From contig CAWDDC010000004.1 of NCBI GenBank assembly GCA_963801045.1, positions 1,426,001 through 1,490,000 of the forward strand: a stretch of DNA of 64,000 nucleotides. Direction: 5' to 3'. A program made the position numbers and the translations under genes. Shown here piece after piece: positions 25,523-34,644 of the stretch (positions within the stretch are counted from its first letter, which is position 1; each line of letters starts with the position of its first letter). The notes below the pieces were generated by a model. It searched no databases and had not been told where the DNA came from. It saw only the letters and a program-made list of their open reading frames with translations. The stretch comes from JACCWP01 sp963801045 (GTDB lineage: Bacteria; Actinomycetota; Actinomycetes; Propionibacteriales; Nocardioidaceae).

Positions 25523-28223
25523 GTGGCTCCCGACGAGCGCCGGCAGGCGGCCGAATACCCGGCGCACTGGGAGGCCGACGTCGTGCTCCGCGACGGCCGC
25601 GCCGCCCAGCTGCGGCCGATCCGCCCCGACGACGCCGACCAGCTGGTCGCGTTCTACGCGCGGGTCTCCGACCAGTCCAAGTACTTCCGCTTCTTCGCGC
25701 CGTACCCGATCCTGTCCGACCGTGACGTGGAGCGGTTCACCCACGTCGACCACCACGACCGGGTCGCGTTCGTGCTCACCCTGCGGGACACCATGGTCGG
25801 TGTCGGCCGGTTCGACCGGATCGAGGACGGCGAGGCCGAGGTGGCCTTCCTGGTCGAGGACGCGCACCAGGGTCGCGGCGTCGGCCAGCTGCTGCTCGAG
25901 CACCTCGCGGAGGCGGCGCGCGAGCTCGGCTACGGCAAGTTCGTCGCCGAGGTCCTCCCCGACAACGTGCGGATGATCAACGTGTTCCGCGAGCAGGGGT
26001 ACAAGGTCGCGGGCGGCATCTCCGACGGCGTGATGCGGCTGGAGTTCCGTCTCGACCCGACCAACACGTCGCTCGGCGTCGTGCAGGCGCGCGAGCACCG
26101 TGCCGAGGCCGCGTCGATGCGGCGCTTCTTCGACGTGCGCAGCGTCGCGGTGGTCGGCGCCAGTCGCCGCCAGGACAGCATCGGGCAGACGCTGGTGCGC
26201 AACCTGGTGCTCGGCGACTACACCGGCACCGTCTACGCGGTCAACCCCCAGACCGAGGCGGTGTCCGGCCTCCCGGCCTACGCCTCGGTGCAGGACGTCC
26301 CCGGTGAGGTCGACCTGGCACTCGTGGCGGTGCCGGCCGACGCGGTCGCGGACGTCGCGCTGGACTGTGCCGCGAAGGGTGTGCACGGGCTGGTCGTGAT
26401 CTCGTCCGGCTTCGCCGAGACCGGCGACGAGGGTCGTGAGCGGCAGCGGCGGCTGCTGGCGCTGACCCGCAGCTACGGCCTGCGGCTGGTGGGCCCGAAC
26501 TGTCTTGGCGTCATCAACACCGCTCCGACCGTACGCATCAACGCCTCGTTGTCGCCGCTGATGCCGGCGCGTGGCCGGGTCGGCTTCTTCTGCCAGTCCG
26601 GCGCGCTCGGCGTCGCGATCCTGGAGAACACCGACCGGCGCGGACTCGGCCTGTCCACGTTCGTGTCCGCGGGCAACCGAGCCGACGTCTCCGGCAACGA
26701 CCTGCTGCAGTACTGGGAGGAGGACGAATCCACCGACGTGGTGCTGCTGTACCTCGAGTCGATCGGCAACCCGCGCAAGTTCTCCCGGATCGCGCGCCGG
26801 GTCGCGCGGCAGAAGCCGGTGGTGGCGGTGAAGTCGGGCCGCACCACGCAGGGCGTGCCGGTGGGGCAGGTGGTGCGGCACAGCAGCGCGCCGCAGCCGG
26901 CTGTCGACGCGATGTTCCGCCAGGCCGGCGTCATCCAGGTCGACACCCTGGACGAGATGTTCGACGTCGCGCAGCTGCTGGCCTACCAGCCGCTGCCGCG
27001 CGGTGCGCGGGTCGCCGTCGTCGGCAACTCCGACGCACTGGGCCTGCTCGCCGCCGATGCCGCGACCGGTGCGGGGCTGGACGTGCGCGAGCCGGTGGCG
27101 CTGGGTTCCGAGGCCACGGCCGACGACTTCGAGCGAGCCCTCGACGAGGCCATCGACGACCCGGACGTCGATGCCGTGGTCGCCGTCTACATCCCACCGC
27201 TGGAAGCCAAGGGTGAGGACGTCGCCACGGTGCTCGCCACCGTCGGCGAGCAGTCGGACAAGCCGATCGTGTGCACGTTCCTCGGCCGCGAGGGAGTCCC
27301 GGAGCTGCTGCGGGTGCCCGACGTCGAGGGTGCGCCGGGCAAGGGCTCGGTGCCGTCCTACCCGGCGCCCGAGGCGGCGGTGCGCGCGCTGGCCCGCGTG
27401 GTGGCGTACGCGCAGTGGCTCGGACGCCCGGCCGGTGAGGTGCGCACCTACGCCGAGGCCGACCGCGCGGCCGCCAAGCGGGTGGTCGAGGCCGCCCTGG
27501 TCGACGCGCCGGATGGCGCCGACCTCGGGCAGCCGCAGGTGCGCGAGCTGCTGGCGCGCGTACGGCATCGACCTGTGGGAGCAGCTCGAGGTCGACAGCG
27601 CTGACGCCGCGGTCGCGGCGGGCAAGGCGTGCGGCTGGAACGTCGTGCTCAAGGCCAGGGCCGAGCACCTGCGCCGGCGCCCGGACATGTTCTACGTCTG
27701 GCGCAACATCGACGACGAGGCCGAGATGCGCCAGGCGTGGACGGCGCTCGCGTCGGGCGACGACCCTCGGGCGAGCGACTTCGTGGTGCAGCGGCAGGCC
27801 GCTGCCGGCGTGCCGGTCACGGTCGAGGGTGTCGAGGACTCGTTGTTCGGACCGCTGGTGTCGTTCGGGCTGGCCGGTGCGCCGAGCGAGCTGCTGGACG
27901 ACCGGGCCTGGCGGATCCCCCCGATGACCGATGCCGACGCCTCCTCGATGGTGCGCGAGATCCGCTCCGCGCCGCTGCTGATGGGCTACCGCGGCGGCGA
28001 ACCCGTCGACCTCCCGGCGGTGGAGGACCTCGTGCAACGGGTCGCCGCCCTCAAGCACGACCTGCCGCAGCTGGCGTCGGTCGACCTGGGTCTGGTGCTC
28101 GTCAACGCCGACGGCGCGACCGTGCTGGACGCGCTGGCGCGGGTGCTGCCCACCGGTGCGACCCGCAGCGACGTGCTGACCCGGCGGCTGGCCCGGATGC
28201 CCGGCGACACGCTTCCCCAGTGA
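25523..28223 (+). pseudogene. GNAT / ADP-forming acyl-CoA-synthetase-type protein acetyltransferase, single frameshift
   Basis: An N-terminal GNAT domain (acetyl-CoA loop AHQGRGVGQLLLEHL) is fused to CoA-binding and ligase domains (SVAVVGASRRQDSIGQ, GPNCLGVINT, FFCQSGALGVAI) and an ATP-grasp domain, the PatZ/Pka arrangement that acetylates lysines of metabolic enzymes such as acyl-CoA synthetases. The frame stops at 27604 with an unrelated tail, while the ATP-grasp part (AYGIDLWEQLEVDSADAAV to the stop at 28223) is in the +1 frame. One extra base in GCGCGCG at 27554-27560 explains it; removing it gives 899 residues, the family length. The GTG at 25523 matches the family N-terminus. It may be an assembly error; the 693-residue GNAT-ligase part could still be made. 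Confidence 0.8.
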
Positions 28224-28237
28224 GGCCCAGTGAGGGC

Positions 28238-29821
28238 TCAGGCCAGGTCGCGCCGGGCCAGGCCGGCGAGCCCTGCGGCGACCAGCGCGAGGGCCACCGC
28301 GGTGAGCGCCAGCAGCGGCCACGCGGAGAGCTCGGCGCCTGGCATCCGCGGCACGTGGTCGAACGGCGAGAGCCGCAGGGACCAGTCGGGCAGCCGCAGG
28401 GTGTCACCGAGCAGGGCGACGACGACGCACCCGACCAGCGCGGCCCAGGCCAGCGGCAACGCCCGCGGAGCGAGCCCGAACAGGGCAGCCGCCAGCCCGA
28501 CCAGCACCCACGCGGCGGGGGCGTACGCCACACCGGCGACGAGCAGCCGCGACACCTGCCCGGCGTCGCCGCTGAGCAGGCCCTCGGTCAGCCCCGAGCC
28601 CAGGCCGGCCGCGGCCAGGCCGACGGTCGAGCCGACGACCGCGACCAGCAGGTGCGCGCCGGCCCACCGCCAGCGCGGCACTGCGGCGGCGAGCACGGGC
28701 TCGGCCCGGCCGCTGTTCTCCTCGCCCCGGGGGCGCACGGCCACCTGCAGGGCGAAGCCGGCACCCATCAGCGCGGTGAAGACGGCGACGGTGGCGAAGT
28801 ACGTGTCGGTCAGCGAGGTGCCCGACCGGACCAGCAGGTCCTTGAGCGCCTCGTTGTCGGACAGCAGGTCGTCGACCGACTCGCCGACCGAGCCGTAGGC
28901 GACACCGAGGACGAACAGGCCGACCACCCACGCCGTGACCGACCCGCGCTGCAGCCGGACCGCGAGCCCGAGCGGGCCGAGCAGCCGCGGCGAGGCGTTC
29001 GGCGGGCCGGGTCGCGGTGGCACCAGACCGGCGCCGACGTCGCGGCGGTCGAGCAGGACGATGCTGCCCGCGACCAGAGCCGCCGTCGCGACCACCGGGA
29101 GCAGCAGCACCCACCACCGTTCGTCGGCGTACGGCCGGACGGCCTGTGCCCAGCCGATGGGTGAGGCCCACGACGCGCCACCGCCGCCACCGACGTCGCC
29201 GGCGGCTCGCAGCGCGAACGCCGCACCGAGGACTGCTACCCCCAGGCCGCTGGCGGCCCGCGCGCTCTCCGTCACCTGCGCGGCCACCGCGGCCACCGCG
29301 GCGAACACCCAGCCCACCAGGGTGAAGGACAGGCCCATCGCGACCGAGCCGGCGACGGGGAGGTCGAGCCCGACCAGCCCGAGGGTCACCAGGACCCCGA
29401 TCAGCAGCTGCCCGCCGCCGCCGACCAGCAGCGCGGCCGCGGTGGCCGCGTGCCGGCCGAGCACGGTGGCCCGCAGCAGCTCGGTGCGTCCCGACTCCTC
29501 CTCGGCGCGGGTGTGCCGCACGACGAGCAGCACGCCCATCAGCGCGATCGCGACGAAGCCGGTGATGCCGATCTCGAACGCGACGATGCCGCCGAGGGAG
29601 TGCAGCCCGTAGCCCGGACCGGACATCGCCCGCGCGGCCGGGTTGCTGCCGATCGTCGCCGCGTAGGAGTCCCGCTCGGCGCTGCTGTCGTACAAGGACA
29701 GCTGGGCAGACGCGGTAAGCACCAGCAGCGCCGACAGTGCGAGCACCCAGACCGACAGCCGCACCCGGTCGCGGCGCAGCACCAACCGGACCATCGCCCC
29801 CGTGCCGGTGCGGGAGGCCAT
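28238..29821 (-). CDS. ABC exporter permease
   Basis: 527 residues with about 12 hydrophobic segments in two similar halves, typical of ABC-2-like exporter permeases in actinobacteria (antibiotic or multidrug export). Each half begins with a basic patch and contains an EESGRTELLRA- or EENSGRAEPVLA-type loop, the conserved cytoplasmic motif of this family (residues about 100-110 and 360-370). The ATG at 29821 overlaps the ATPase stop by one base (TGATG), so the two proteins are translationally coupled. It is convergent with the frameshifted acetyltransferase. Confidence 0.85.
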   Translation of the reverse strand: MASRTGTGAMVRLVLRRDRVRLSVWVLALSALLVLTASAQLSLYDSSAERDSYAATIGSNPAARAMSGPGYGLHSLGGIVAFEIGITGFVAIALMGVLLVVRHTRAEEESGRTELLRATVLGRHAATAAALLVGGGGQLLIGVLVTLGLVGLDLPVAGSVAMGLSFTLVGWVFAAVAAVAAQVTESARAASGLGVAVLGAAFALRAAGDVGGGGGASWASPIGWAQAVRPYADERWWVLLLPVVATAALVAGSIVLLDRRDVGAGLVPPRPGPPNASPRLLGPLGLAVRLQRGSVTAWVVGLFVLGVAYGSVGESVDDLLSDNEALKDLLVRSGTSLTDTYFATVAVFTALMGAGFALQVAVRPRGEENSGRAEPVLAAAVPRWRWAGAHLLVAVVGSTVGLAAAGLGSGLTEGLLSGDAGQVSRLLVAGVAYAPAAWVLVGLAAALFGLAPRALPLAWAALVGCVVVALLGDTLRLPDWSLRLSPFDHVPRMPGAELSAWPLLALTAVALALVAAGLAGLARRDLA

Positions 29822-30729
29822 CACGACGTCCTGTCGGCGGGCGCGAGGTCGTCGCCGTAGTGCCGGAGGAACAGCTCCTCGAGGGTCGGCGGGTGGCTCA
29901 CCAGGCTGCGGATGCCTCCGCCGGAGAGCTCGCGGACCGCTGCGTCCAGCTCGTCGGTGTCGACGTGGAAGCGGACCAGGCCGTCGTGCACCGCGAGGTC
30001 GTGCACGCCCGGGAGCCCCGCGAGCCCTGGCACCGCTCGCTCGGTCTCGGCAGTGACCGAGGTCCGGGTCAGGTGGCGCAGCTCGTCGAGGGTGCCGCTC
30101 TCGACCACGCGGCCGTTGCGGATGATGCTCACCCGGTCGGCCAGCGCCTCCACCTCGGCCAGGATGTGGCTGGACAGCAGCACGGTGCGGCCCTCGCCGC
30201 GCACCTCGCGGATGCAGTCGGTGAAGACCGTCTCCATCAGCGGGTCGAGACCCGAGGTGGGCTCGTCCAGGATCAGCAGCTCGGGCTCGGAGGCCAGCGC
30301 GGCGACGAGCGCCACCTTCTGCCGGTTGCCCTTGGAGTAGCTGCGGCCCTTCTTCGTGGGGTCGAGGTCGAAGCGCTCCAGCAGCTCTGCCCGGCGCTTC
30401 GGGTCGAGGCCCCCGCGCAGGTGGCCGAGCAGGTCGATGACCTCGCCGCCGGTCAGCTGGGGCCACAGGTTCACGTCGCCGGGCACGTACGCAAGCCGTC
30501 GGTGCAGGGAGACGGCGTCGTGCCAGGGGTCGCCACCGAGCAGCCGGGCGGTGCCGGAGTCGGCGCGCAGCAGGCCGAGCAGCACCCGGATGGTGGTGGA
30601 CTTGCCGGCGCCGTTGGGTCCGACGAAGCCGTGCACCTCGCCGGTGGCCACGTCGAGGTCGAGCGCGTCCAGCGCACGGGTGGGTCCGAAGGTCTTGACC
30701 AGTCCGGAGACCGAGATCGCGGTGTTCAC
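29821..30729 (-). CDS. ABC exporter ATP-binding protein
   Basis: 302 residues. Walker A is GPNGAGKST, the signature is YSKGNRQKVALVAAL (a variant of LSGGQ seen in DrrA-type exporters), and Walker B is LLILDEPTSGLDP, followed by the switch histidine in SSHIL. The C-terminal extension is the usual regulatory tail of DrrA-like subunits. Together with the downstream permease it forms a complete exporter. A regulator gene lies divergently 60 bases away and is the likely controller. Confidence 0.93.
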   Translation of the reverse strand: MNTAISVSGLVKTFGPTRALDALDLDVATGEVHGFVGPNGAGKSTTIRVLLGLLRADSGTARLLGGDPWHDAVSLHRRLAYVPGDVNLWPQLTGGEVIDLLGHLRGGLDPKRRAELLERFDLDPTKKGRSYSKGNRQKVALVAALASEPELLILDEPTSGLDPLMETVFTDCIREVRGEGRTVLLSSHILAEVEALADRVSIIRNGRVVESGTLDELRHLTRTSVTAETERAVPGLAGLPGVHDLAVHDGLVRFHVDTDELDAAVRELSGGGIRSLVSHPPTLEELFLRHYGDDLAPADRTS

Positions 30730-30748
30730 AGCTCCGACAGTACAGAGT

Positions 30749-30783
30749 CTTCACACATTCATGAAGTGATTGACGTCTATGAT
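30749..30783. promoter_or_regulatory. Divergent control region, ABC exporter / regulator
   Basis: CTTCA-N8-TGAAG (30749-30766) contains the palindrome TTCATGAA (30758-30765). A -10-like TATGAT sits at 30778-30783, 7 bases before the GTG at 30791, which fits a leaderless transcript of the regulator. The symmetric bases are a plausible autoregulatory operator. Confidence 0.5.
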
Positions 30784-30790
30784 GACTCGC

Positions 30791-31291
30791 GTGACGGACG
30801 ACGAGGAGAACGAGCGGCTGCTGCGGTTCGTGGAGCGGTTCGCGATGGTGCTGGCCGACTCCGGGATGCCGCGGATGGCGGCCCGGGTGTTCTCCTACGC
30901 CCTGGCCGCCGACGCCGAGCGCTGGACCGCGGGCGAGCTGGCCGCGGCGCTGCGGGTCAGCCCGGCCGCGATCTCCGGGGCGCTGCGCTACCTCGTCCCG
31001 GCCGGGCTGCTGGGCCGCGAGCGCGAGCCCGGTGCCCGCAGCGACCACTACCGGGTGGCGGGCGACGACATCTGGTCGCAGATCTACTTCCAGCGCGAGG
31101 CGATGCTGGCGCCGTACGAAGAGGTCGCGGCCGAGGGCGTCGCGGTGCTGGGGGACCGGCCCGGGGGACGCCGGATGCGGGAGACACAGGCGTTCATGGC
31201 GTTCATGCGCGCGGAGCTGCCGCACCTGATGCAGCGCTGGCAGCGGCACCGGGCTGACCTGCGAGACGACCAGGGCGCCGTGCCAGACTGA
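30791..31291 (+). CDS. GbsR/MarR-like winged-helix transcriptional regulator
   Basis: About 166 residues. The winged helix lies near residues 15-85: FVERFAMVLADSGMPRMAARVFSYAL, then WTAGELAAALRVSPAAISGALRYLVPAGLL. This is the pattern of regulators paired with actinobacterial drug-export ABC operons. The C-terminal half is helical (dimerisation or ligand binding). The GTG at 30791 is chosen because a TATGAT -10-like element ends 7 bases before it and no ribosome-binding site precedes the upstream candidates (TTG 30770, ATG 30779, ATG 30782); leaderless starts are common in actinobacteria. It probably represses the divergent exporter. Confidence 0.82.
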   Translation: MTDDEENERLLRFVERFAMVLADSGMPRMAARVFSYALAADAERWTAGELAAALRVSPAAISGALRYLVPAGLLGREREPGARSDHYRVAGDDIWSQIYFQREAMLAPYEEVAAEGVAVLGDRPGGRRMRETQAFMAFMRAELPHLMQRWQRHRADLRDDQGAVPD

Positions 31292-31295
31292 GGAC

Positions 31296-31916
31296 ATGCC
31301 CGACCGCACGCTGGAGCTCTACGCCGCCATCGAGGCGGCGGGCTACCACCCCGAGGCGGTGTCCGACGGCGTTGCCGGCGCGGTGGTCGACGAGCCGGTG
31401 GTCGACTTCCTGGTGCACCACGAGCCGACGTTCGACCACGACGAGATCAGGCGGCACGTCACCGTCGTCGTCGTCACCGACAGCCGGTTGGTCGTGGGGC
31501 ACACCGACGAGCAGCCGGCCGACGACCTGCTTCCGACCCCGTACACCGCGACCACGACCGAGACGGTGGCCCTCGACGCCGTGCGGTCGGTGGTCGTCAA
31601 CCGGATGGTGCCGCAGCAGCAGGGCGACGACGCGTCGCACCGGCCGCGCCGGCGCAGCGCCCGGACGGCACGTACCGAGCCGAGCGAGGCCGTGATGACG
31701 GTGTCGTGGGGCGCCATCCGCCGGGTCGACCTCGAGCCGGCCGCGTGCGCAGACCCCGAGTGCGACGCCGACCACGGCTACACGGGCACGGTGACCGCTG
31801 ACGACTTCTCGCTCCGGGTGAGCGCGACCGCCGACGGGGCGGAGGCGGTCGACCGGCTGCTGGAGTTCGCCCGCACGCTGTCGCACGCCACGGTGAGCGC
31901 GGCCGCCCGCGCATGA
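31296..31916 (+). CDS. DUF5998 family protein
   Basis: 206 residues. The region FDHDEIRRHVTVVVVTDSRLVVGHTDE, followed by the long VALDAVRSVVVNRMV strand and CADPECDADHGYTG, is characteristic of a conserved actinobacterial family of unknown function. It may resemble a PH-like domain (repeated beta strands). The stop overlaps the ATG of the next gene in the ATGA pattern, so it is coupled with the phosphodiesterase, as in other actinobacteria. The start ATG is 4 bases after the regulator stop. Confidence 0.8.
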   Translation: MPDRTLELYAAIEAAGYHPEAVSDGVAGAVVDEPVVDFLVHHEPTFDHDEIRRHVTVVVVTDSRLVVGHTDEQPADDLLPTPYTATTTETVALDAVRSVVVNRMVPQQQGDDASHRPRRRSARTARTEPSEAVMTVSWGAIRRVDLEPAACADPECDADHGYTGTVTADDFSLRVSATADGAEAVDRLLEFARTLSHATVSAAARA

Positions 31917-33082
31917 AGGCGGCTGAGCCGGAGATCGATCCCGCGGCCGACCCCGACCTCGTCCTCCCGCGCTATGACGACCGCTCGCTCTGCGACCTGC
32001 TGCCGGCCATCGGTGCCCGCGCGGGCGTGCCGGGATGGCACGACCGCCTCGGCCTGCCGGAGGCCGACCGCTGGGTCGTGCTGCTCGTCGACGGGCTCGG
32101 CCACCGGGCGCTGCTCGAGCACGCGGTCGAGGCGCCGTACCTCGTCTCGCTGCTCGGCGACTGCCCGCCGCTGACGGCCGGCGTTCCCTCGACCACGGTC
32201 ACCAGCATCACCAGTCTCGGCACCGGGCTGGCGCCAGGAGCGCACGGGGTGACCGGCTACACCAGCCGCATCCCGGGCACGCTGACGCTGCTCAACGCGC
32301 TGACGTGGCGGGCACCCGTCGATCCCGACGAGTGGCAGCCGCACCCGAGCGTCTTCGGGCGGCTCCGGGCCGAGGGCGTCGAGGCGACCGTGGTCAGTCG
32401 TGGCTCGTTCCAGGGCACCGGGCTGACCCGGGTCAGCCAGCGCGGGGCTGACTACATCGACGGCAACACCCCCGGCGAGCGCGTCGACGCGGTGGTCGAC
32501 GTGGTCACCGCGGCCGCGTGCGACGGTCGGCGGTCGGTGACCTACACGTACGAGTCCGAGCTCGACCACACCGGCCACGAGGTCGGCTGTCAGTCGGCAG
32601 ACTGGCGCCGGGTCCTGCGGGCGGTCGACGCCGATGCGCGGGCGATGCGCGACCTGCTGCCGGCCGGGACCGCGCTGGTCGTGACCGGCGACCACGGCAT
32701 GGTCGACGTGCCCGACGACGACCGGCTGGACGCCGACGGTGACCCCGACCTGCTGGACGGGGTGGTGCTGCTCGGTGGCGAGGCCCGCTTCCGTCAGCTC
32801 TGGACGACGGCGGGGGCGACCGACGAGGTGGCTGCCCGCTGGCGGGAGCGGTGCGGCTCCCGCGCCTGGGTGGTCACCCGCGACCAGGCCGAGCAGCGCG
32901 GCTGGTTCGGTCCGCTGGACCCGCGGGTCCGCCCCCGGATCGGCGACGTGCTGATCGCCGCGCGGGGGACCTTCGCGGTGCTGGCGTCGCGCCAGTTCGC
33001 GGTGGAGACCAGGATGCGCGGTTTCCACGGGTCGCTGACGCCGCAGGAGATGCACGTGCCGCTGCTGATCGACCTGGTCTGA
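31913..33082 (+). CDS. Alkaline phosphatase-superfamily protein (nucleotide pyrophosphatase/phosphodiesterase type)
   Basis: 389 residues. Metal-binding and catalytic motifs of the NPP/PglZ branch are visible: VVLLVDGLGHRAL (first Asp), PSTTVTSITSLGTGLAPGAHG (catalytic Thr), DHTGHEVGC (His ligands) and VTGDHGMVDVP (Asp-His), then FHGSLTPQEMHVPLL. It should hydrolyse a phosphodiester or pyrophosphate; the substrate is unknown. No signal peptide is visible, so it is probably cytoplasmic. It is coupled with DUF5998 upstream. Confidence 0.87.
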   Translation: MKAAEPEIDPAADPDLVLPRYDDRSLCDLLPAIGARAGVPGWHDRLGLPEADRWVVLLVDGLGHRALLEHAVEAPYLVSLLGDCPPLTAGVPSTTVTSITSLGTGLAPGAHGVTGYTSRIPGTLTLLNALTWRAPVDPDEWQPHPSVFGRLRAEGVEATVVSRGSFQGTGLTRVSQRGADYIDGNTPGERVDAVVDVVTAAACDGRRSVTYTYESELDHTGHEVGCQSADWRRVLRAVDADARAMRDLLPAGTALVVTGDHGMVDVPDDDRLDADGDPDLLDGVVLLGGEARFRQLWTTAGATDEVAARWRERCGSRAWVVTRDQAEQRGWFGPLDPRVRPRIGDVLIAARGTFAVLASRQFAVETRMRGFHGSLTPQEMHVPLLIDLV

Positions 33083-33130
33083 CGTGGTCAGAGCGGCCGG
33101 AAACCACCCCACCGACAGAAGGCAGTCCCC

Positions 33131-33802
33131 ATGAGCGCCACGTTGCTCCTCGTCCACGGTGCCTGGCACGGCTCGTGGTGCTGGTCCTCGCTGGTCCCCG
33201 AGCTCGACGGCCTCGACGTCCGCACCGTCGACCTGCCGAGCAGCGGCGCGGATCCGGCTGCGCTCGGCGGGCTCGACGACGACGTCGCGGTCGTCCGCGC
33301 CGCGCTGGACGGGATCGACGGGCCGGTCGTGGTGGCCGCGCACTCCTACGGCGGGATCCCGGTCGCCGAGGCCGTCACCGCCGACGACGACGCGCAGCAC
33401 CTGGTCTACGTGTGCGCGTTCATGCTGGACGCCGGCGAGTCGCTGCTGGCCGCGATCGGTGGCGAGGCGCCGCCGTGGTGGGACGAGCGCGGCGACTCCA
33501 TCGCGGTGCGCACGCCGCTCGACATCTTCTACGCCGACGTCGACCCGGCTGTCGCAGCCGACGGCGTGGCGCGGCTCGGGCTGCAGTCCCGGCAGTCGTT
33601 CGCACAGCCGCTGACGCGCGCTGCGTGGCACGACGTGCCCTCGACGTACGTGGTCTGTGCGCAGGACGCCGCGATCCCGCCGCCGGCCCAGGAGGCGATG
33701 TCGCAGCGCGCCGGCCGGGTGGAGCGGTTGGACGCTTCGCACTCGCCGTTCCTGAGCCAGCCGGCTGCGCTGGCGGCGATCCTGCGCGACCGGGCCGGGT
33801 GA
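33131..33802 (+). CDS. Alpha/beta hydrolase (esterase-like)
   Basis: 223 residues. It starts TLLLVHGAWHGSWCW, an HG oxyanion motif, then has the nucleophile elbow AHSYGG (Ser72), an Asp in YVVCAQDAAIPP and the catalytic His in LDASHSPFLSQP. This is the methylesterase/salicylate-binding (MES) type of small alpha/beta hydrolase. Substrate unknown. The ATG is 48 bases after the phosphodiesterase stop, with AGAAGG upstream as ribosome-binding site, and its stop is 4 bases before the rhodanese gene. Confidence 0.87.
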   Translation: MSATLLLVHGAWHGSWCWSSLVPELDGLDVRTVDLPSSGADPAALGGLDDDVAVVRAALDGIDGPVVVAAHSYGGIPVAEAVTADDDAQHLVYVCAFMLDAGESLLAAIGGEAPPWWDERGDSIAVRTPLDIFYADVDPAVAADGVARLGLQSRQSFAQPLTRAAWHDVPSTYVVCAQDAAIPPPAQEAMSQRAGRVERLDASHSPFLSQPAALAAILRDRAG

Positions 33803-33806
33803 GCTG

Positions 33807-34634
33807 GTGGGCCCGTTGATCTCCGCCGCGGAGCTTCGTGCCATCGGGCCCGAACGCGTCCGGGTGCTGGACGTCCGCTGGTCGCTGACCGGCCCGTACG
33901 GCCGCGCTGCTTACGACGCCGGGCACCTGCCGGGCGCGGTGTTCGTCGACCTCGACCGCGACCTGGCTGCGCCGCCCGGAACTGGCGGGCGACACCCGCT
34001 GCCGGACAGAGACGCGTTCGTGGCGACGATGCGGGCGTACGGCGTCGACGTCGGCGGCCCGGTGGTGGTCTACGACCAGTGCGACGGCACGGCGGCCGCC
34101 CGGCTGTGGTGGCTGCTGCGCTGGTACGGGCACGAGGACGTGCGACTACTCGACGGCGGCTACCACGCGTGGGGCGATTCCGGTGGGGCGATCGAGACGG
34201 ACCCCGGCGAGCCGCCGCCCCGAACCGGCGACTTCACCGGTCAGCCGGGACGACTGCCCACGCTGGACGCCGACGAGGCTGCAGCACTGGCCGGCCGAGG
34301 CGTGCTGCTGGACGCCCGGGCAGCGCCCCGGTTCCGCGGCGAGGTGGAGCCGGTCGACCCGGTCGCCGGCCACGTGCCCGGTGCGGTGAGCGCGCCGACG
34401 ACGGACAACGTGGGTGCCGACGGGCGGTTCCGGTCCGCCGCCGAGCTGCGGGAGCGGTTCGCCGCGCTGGGCGTCGACGGCAGCACCGCCGTCGGTACGT
34501 ACTGCGGCTCGGGGGTCAACGCCGCGCACCAGGTGCTGGCGCTCGAGATCTGCGGCATCGACGCCGCGCTGTGGCCGGGCTCGTGGAGCGAGTGGGTCGC
34601 CGACCCCGACCGACCGGTGGCGACCGGCCCCTGA
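33807..34634 (+). CDS. sseA: Two-domain rhodanese sulfurtransferase (SseA-like)
   Basis: 275 residues with two rhodanese modules. The N-terminal one has GHLPGAVFVDLDRDLA and lacks an active-site cysteine. The C-terminal one has the CGSGVNA active-site loop with Cys233 of the SseA type. It transfers sulfur from thiosulfate or mercaptopyruvate to cyanide or thiols. The GTG at 33807 gives MGPLISAAELRAI, the common start. It follows the hydrolase by 4 bases, so the two share a transcript. Thiosulfate versus mercaptopyruvate preference cannot be decided here. Confidence 0.88.
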   Translation: MGPLISAAELRAIGPERVRVLDVRWSLTGPYGRAAYDAGHLPGAVFVDLDRDLAAPPGTGGRHPLPDRDAFVATMRAYGVDVGGPVVVYDQCDGTAAARLWWLLRWYGHEDVRLLDGGYHAWGDSGGAIETDPGEPPPRTGDFTGQPGRLPTLDADEAAALAGRGVLLDARAAPRFRGEVEPVDPVAGHVPGAVSAPTTDNVGADGRFRSAAELRERFAALGVDGSTAVGTYCGSGVNAAHQVLALEICGIDAALWPGSWSEWVADPDRPVATGP

Positions 34635-34644
34635 GCAGCGGCCG

